From Xylaria sp. FL1777 (Eukaryota > Ascomycota > Sordariomycetes > Xylariales > Xylariaceae): a stretch of DNA of 64,000 nt. Position numbers and translations under genes: made by a program. The stretch is taken from NCBI GenBank assembly GCA_022578965.1, contig MU400541.1, positions 186,001 to 250,000 of the forward strand, given 5' to 3'. Each line of letters starts with the position of its first letter. Within the stretch, counting starts at the first letter, position 1. Shown here one piece after another: positions 59,287 to 64,000 of this stretch. Under the pieces are notes generated by a model, which searched no databases, had not been told where the DNA came from, and was given only the letters and a program-made list of their open reading frames with translations.

Positions 59287-60194
59287 AGCTGTCCAGGCTC
59301 ATCTTGGTATAACTATTTATGGTTTCCCGCCGTGTTAGCATTCAAATTCGAAGCGATATACCCAGCAGTGCTCAGTCGCTGTCAATGATTCATAGCGCTA
59401 TAGAATCTACATTTTTCTAGCGAGCATCGCCACGACGAGCATGAAGGTTCATCCGAGCAGCCTGCGGGTTTCGCAGCCTTACGGAATACTCGATGGACTG
59501 ATAAATAACCAAAAGATGTTCGCCAAACTTCGAAGGCGTCTTGCGCAAAGGCTTTAATCACAACGATCATGATGAAGCTTACATACATTAACTCTCTAGA
59601 TATAGAACCCTGCGTCCAGACCTTATCAGTCTTGTACCAACACTCGTGGGACCATTGCACTCAGAGACGTTCATGTGGTCACATTAAGTGCGCATCTTGG
59701 GTATGGAAACATCCCTCAACATCCAGTAACATGATGTTTGAAGTATGGATGGTAAAGAGAGATGCAAGGTTGGTTGTTGATAGAGTACCACTTCCTATGA
59801 TGGAAGAAATAATCCCTTCGACAAAGCAATGGAGGGAGACTTTTCAGACGAAGAGACGTGGCAGTAAAGGTCCGGCTTCGAGAAGGTGTAGAAGCGTGTT
59901 GGGGCGTGTATTTTACAGAAGCCTTGTGTTCCATAACAAGTAAAAAGGGTATTACGGACAGGATTGTGCTGCCTGGAGTATACGAGTAATGACAATGAAG
60001 AAAGTATCGTTCGTATTCAACTCCTTTTCCGCTATGTCACGAAGGCGAGGGCCTCATCAGTAATACTTAGGTGTAGGCAGAGTAAACCGCCGTCGACAAC
60101 AGAATTCAATCAGTAGAACAATTAAACCCATCGCGTCCAATTAAATGTTTTAGTGTCTACGACTTACATAGATACATTACATATCCCCCAGCGC
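59287..60194. other. Convergent spacer, no gene seen
   Basis: Between the ends of grrA and the decarboxylase-like gene. Short frames at 59382-59660 and 59569-59943 are not conserved by eye. No other structure recognised. Confidence 0.45.
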
Positions 60195-62134
60195 TTATGA
60201 CCGTACAACAGCCACTTGACTCCTGACGGGTACGTTTTGGTTCATGCCAGTATCAGGGAACTGGTCAACCTTGACGCTCTCCCTAAACAGTAGACAATGC
60301 GACGAGCCGCCGAAGTGGAACATGCCGAGCTGATCCCCTTTCTCAACATGCTGGCCCTGCCGCACCGTAATCTCGCACGTGCTCACCTCGTCCATGCCGA
60401 CGCCGACAAATGCCATCAGCCCGATCGCCGGGTTATCCGCCTGAATAAAAATCACGGCGCGCGTCGCTAGCGCCGTCAGATACCCCTGCGACGCATGGAA
60501 GCCTTCCGACTTGATTGCGTACAGAGAGGGATCGGAAGAGGGGGCAGACGAGGGCTCGGGATCGGTGAATAGGGGCTCGCTGAAATAGGTCCCGTCTCGC
60601 ACGAAGGCGCGGGCGATCTTTCCGCTCACGGGGGAATGCCAACGGCTGTGGATGTGGAAAATTAATGAATTAATTAGTTAATGTGATCAGAGACGAAAGC
60701 TTTCTCGTTTGATAGTCGCGAAGAAAGGGATGAAGGGGTAGAGTGAGGAGGGTTGGGTGGGTGGGTGGGATGCTTACTGGTATGAGAGCGCGGAGAGAAA
60801 GGCCTGGTACACGGTCGCTGAATCGAACTGTGCGGACAATGGATCGTGCGCTAGCATATCGAGGACAGAGTATGGCTGTCCCTTCACCCAGAACTTGGCG
60901 CGCAGCGCTGCGTTTCGGCTCAGGTTGTATGGTGTCGATTCGCAGGCGTTGGCGATAACATTGGCATCGTTGGGACCCGCTACCGGCCGGACGTTGGGGC
61001 GGAGTTCTCGGGTGAAGAAGTCTAGGGTTTGATTTAGCCTTTTCGTCTCTCGTGATGGTGGCGAATACTGCGTGCTATCTAGGTCTTGCTATGGTGTGAA
61101 GATTATTTGCCTGGGGCTTTGGGTTTGGAACTTTTTGGGTGGGCGGCCGGTAAGATCTTTCGAAGAGGAAAGGGTACTTACCATCCCAGGATGTATACCC
61201 GTGGTGCTTTGCCTGAGGATCGCAGACAAACATGTCCTCGAAGGCATGGTTTGTTTTCAGTGGCGCGTTGGCAACCTCCATTAGATCCTGCTTGCCATGC
61301 TGCGAGAACCAGCCAGTCTTCTCTTCTGTGAGGACTTGGGCAGAATTGGGGGACTGGTAGGAGTTGGTCAATCTGAGGAGAGAAGAAGCGAGGTGAGATC
61401 AGATAAAGCAGGGACACCATTTGTATCGCTTTGCTTCTAATTTAGGTTGAAAAACATACCTTTAGAAATTTCCCCCATTCGTTGAGGAGCTTTTTTAAAA
61501 TCTTGTTGACCTCGGGATCCAAAAATGCGGCATAGCCACTAATACCCTAGTTAGTATGTATTTATCACGATTCTTGTGTCTTTTGTTTTTAAAGTTTTAT
61601 ATTCACCCCCCTTTCAGATCTCTTACCTTGGTGTCGACATGACATAGTCGAAGATAGATACCATTGGTACACCCACCATCCCGACGCCAAACGCCGTATC
61701 ATTCCACTGTGGCGCCTGGGTGAAAATGCGATTTAGTACGTCGAGCATGTGTCGGTAGTTTCGTATCTGTTTCTTGCCGGTTGGGTCATGGTAGTACGGT
61801 TTTCTCATGGGTACTTCGTCCCACATCTGGTCGAAATACATGAAGATGCGTGTATTTCCTTCGATGAACTCCTTAAATTCTTGGATTACCGGGATCAGCG
61901 GCTTTGGGGGGTGCTTGTCGAGATAGTCGATATGCTTTGCCATCCAGGCGTGTTGAATACGATGGTCAGCTGGAAGCCAGGATCCAAGGCTTTGGAATCA
62001 TAGGACTGTTGGTTAGTCGATCGGTATATCACTAGCAAATTGACTGATGACGAGATAGATACTCTTGGGGTATCTTACCGGCGCACCTTGTGCTCTGAAG
62101 GGATGTCGATCCCGTCCCCATGTTGGTGAACCAT
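60195..62134 (-). CDS. Phosphatidylserine-decarboxylase-like pyruvoyl enzyme (PsiD-type family)
   Basis: Six exons (62134-62079, 61989-61627, 61538-61460, 61353-61182, 61021-60778, 60645-60195) give 454 aa; introns are 88-160 nt. Junctions restore RRLGSWLPADHRIQH, MSTPSGYAAFLDPE, GKFLKSPNSAQVL, SWDDFFTRELRP and ALSYHRWHSPVSG. The N-terminal RLGxWLPxDHR segment is the PSDC domain (PF12588). The rest is PSD_ASD, with TSWDDFFTRELRP, YHRWHSPVSGKI and the self-cleavage motif GGSS at 417-420, whose serine should become the pyruvoyl cofactor. Mitochondrial Psd1 has an LGST motif and a membrane anchor, both absent here. The family includes the L-tryptophan decarboxylase PsiD of psilocybin biosynthesis and many unassigned fungal proteins. 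It is probably cytosolic; the substrate (lipid or amino acid) is unknown. Confidence 0.92.
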
Positions 62135-62809
62135 CTTGAAGTTGTCAACGTTTAGATTAATCAACTGGAAAAATCATTAGATAGGGTGGCCGACCAATAT
62201 TTTACCCAGGCTGGAATCCAGACTACTATATTACACTTATATACTCCCATCTAACACAGCTTTCAATATCAAGCGGGGTACGGAAAGGACGGGAAATCAA
62301 TGCAGAACAGAGTTTACCGTCTCAAGTCGTGATGTAATTATTACCACTTGTCACTTGGACATTGGCGATTAGGTTCCAAAGCGGAGGGGTAAGAATTATA
62401 GAACACTAGAGAAACAGTGATTCCAGAAGGACCTTGACATAATTGTGAATATTGATGAAACGATCATTAATGCTAATTTTCTATACCGCTTAGTCGCTAA
62501 GCATTTCATTGTCCTGCGGGCATACACTAACATTGTTAATATATTCGTATTATGATGTAGAGAGACTCTCATGAATACAAGCATCAGCGTCCGTGTTCAT
62601 TACAATTAGGAAGTCAAATCCGATTCGTTGTTTACATCGGCTTCAACGTACTCAGGCCAGTCGTATACCTAACCTGACAACCAAGGAAATAGACCGTTAC
62701 GCCAGGGCAAGTTGTCAGCCAATTACCATATAACCCTCCCGGCGGAACGCAGCCAGAGCCGTTTCTTTCTTTTACAAACAGGATTTGAGGAAATACGTCG
62801 GCTGTCTCA
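62135..62809. other. Spacer, no gene seen
   Basis: Short AT-rich spacer between the decarboxylase-like gene start and the end of the next regulator, both on the minus strand. It likely holds the decarboxylase promoter. No features recognised. Confidence 0.5.
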
Positions 62810-64000
62810 CTATATAGGTTTCTCCCAGTCTACGCTCTCGAGCCACTGTACAAAGTCGCTATCATGACCGAGGAACGGCACTTCAATACCCCAGTTTGCC
62901 TCTCCTATTTGGAAGTCAAGTGGATCGGGTGGAGGCCACTCTTGATGAGGGGCTGTTTCGCTCGGGAAGACGTTCAACTCCATACCCTCGTTAGCATGTG
63001 CTTCGTGCTGCTGCTCGTGTTGTATGTGAGATGCAAGCGGCCGCTCCAATAGGTTTGGAGGGCTCAGGATCTTGTCGAGAATGCGCGTGATGACCTTGCG
63101 ACCCTGATCGCACACAGTAAACGACCCGTCAGATGGATCGACATCCCCGAGTCTGGCTGCAAAAACAGATAAGTCCTGGATCGTCCGACTTCTCGGCAAT
63201 AGGGGGTTCTTGGGATAGTTAGGCAACTGTTCCTGTTTCAATAACTCTACCGCTATGACAGAGGCGCTTCGTAGGCCGGAGACAGCAAGGAGAGCGGATA
63301 TGTTGCTCTGTAATATCGATGCTAAGTCGTGGCGCTTGGTAACTTGTAGGATATCCTCGAAAATGGAGCTCGCCGTTGCGACAAGTTTGTCCCAGCTTGC
63401 CCCAGTCTTGCGAATCAAAACTCGCTGGAGGAGCAGCTCGTTCGCCCGGAAGCCTTGATTGAGAGTGATCTTCAATAAAGTCTCCAGGGGCCGCTTCTTT
63501 GACGGTCCAATCTCACTATAGTCGTGCGAGTTGTTGTCCATTCTCCGGATGAACAGTGGTAGGCTTTCCCAGTACTCGTTACTCTTTTTCTGAATTTCTT
63601 CGGCGCGACGGAGGATTTCCTCTCGACTGTATCGACCTAGAGCTAGATCGAGGACTTCTTCTCGCCTAGGGGCAAATCCTAACCACGCTTTCATGAATGT
63701 GGCCCGAGAAACCTTGCCGCTTGTGCCAAACCCGTTCTCATCCAACGATGCAATCATATGCGCAATCTCATCTTCACTGGCAATGAGCTGGGTATCCGGT
63801 ATATCCATAGGCGGAGTAAGATTGCAGTACCTATATGGCAATCTGGGTGGGCGACCAAGATAGGAAGATATGCTAACGTCAGTGGAATACGCCCCGGCTA
63901 CCATTCCCGTGCGTATCTGTTCAAGGAAAAATGGTATGCGCGGCTTGCCTTGCTTGACATCCAGGTGCAGGCCCATAGCTACGACCGCATTGACGAATTC
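62810..64000 (-). CDS. Fungal-specific transcription factor, 5' part outside the window
   Basis: The minus frame is open from the window end to a stop at 62810, giving 396 visible residues. It begins inside the fungal_trans region: EFVNAVVAMGLHLD, then AYSTDVSISSYLGRPPRLPY and RYCNL, the standard LGRPP signature of the family. The zinc-cluster DNA-binding domain and the true start lie beyond base 64000. The C-terminus is Pro/Glu-rich and ends with an acidic-hydrophobic patch (DSDFVQWLESVDWE) like an activation domain. It is a nuclear regulator of unknown targets. It follows the decarboxylase-like gene on the same strand, which hints at a cluster extending to the right. Confidence 0.88.
   Translation of the reverse strand, partial: EFVNAVVAMGLHLDVKQGKPRIPFFLEQIRTGMVAGAYSTDVSISSYLGRPPRLPYRYCNLTPPMDIPDTQLIASEDEIAHMIASLDENGFGTSGKVSRATFMKAWLGFAPRREEVLDLALGRYSREEILRRAEEIQKKSNEYWESLPLFIRRMDNNSHDYSEIGPSKKRPLETLLKITLNQGFRANELLLQRVLIRKTGASWDKLVATASSIFEDILQVTKRHDLASILQSNISALLAVSGLRSASVIAVELLKQEQLPNYPKNPLLPRSRTIQDLSVFAARLGDVDPSDGSFTVCDQGRKVITRILDKILSPPNLLERPLASHIQHEQQHEAHANEGMELNVFPSETAPHQEWPPPDPLDFQIGEANWGIEVPFLGHDSDFVQWLESVDWEKPI

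Noticed and set aside
1..64000. CRISPR arrays, phage or bacterial operons
   Set aside because: No regularly spaced repeats and all genes are eukaryotic, with introns.

Overview
The window is nuclear DNA of a filamentous ascomycete (Pezizomycotina, probably a Sordariomycete). This rests on genes broken by short GT-AG introns (47-160 nt) with CTAAC-like branch sites, two fungal-specific transcription factors, a GH6 cellulase with a fungal CBM1, Dcp1, GrrA and Mep orthologue-like proteins, and gene-poor spacers rich in ACCTAGGTACCTA palindromes. Exon structures were assembled by eye from reading-frame continuity plus splice signals. In every multi-exon model the exon lengths sum to a multiple of three.

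Left part (1-15.8 kb): a 5'-truncated fungal_trans-type regulator (3-2105), a zinc alcohol dehydrogenase (minus, 2784-4025) and a four-exon adenylation-thiolation-reductase (NRPS-like) enzyme (5528-8806). Together they look like a small acid-to-aldehyde-to-alcohol pathway with its own regulator. Then come a GFA/CENP-V zinc protein and a predicted secreted DUF1264/OBAP-like protein, followed by 3.5 kb without a supported gene.

Centre (15.8-41 kb) is mostly housekeeping: dcp1 and an inositol polyphosphate 5-phosphatase head to head, a long gene-free stretch, a Mep2-type ammonium transporter, a large tricalbin/Mug190-like SMP-C2 protein, a small methyltransferase, the AP-2 mu subunit (with a 7-nt last exon), and a secreted GH6 cellobiohydrolase.

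Right part (42-64 kb) is accessory in character: an SDR, a UbiA prenyltransferase, a secreted FAD oxidase, a cupin protein and a second SDR. These could be parts of a prenyl-based natural-product locus, but no PKS, NRPS or terpene cyclase is visible. It is followed by 3.6 kb of ACCTA-rich spacer, the F-box/LRR protein GrrA, a phosphatidylserine-decarboxylase-like enzyme of the family that contains PsiD, and a second fungal_trans regulator cut by the window end.

No CRISPR array, intact transposon, rRNA or canonical tRNA gene was seen. One degenerate tRNA-like pol III signature lies near 22.1 kb. The best leads for new biology are the AFR/ADH/regulator trio, the UbiA-oxidase-SDR group, the PSD-like enzyme beside a regulator, a secreted OBAP-like protein and the micro-exons.
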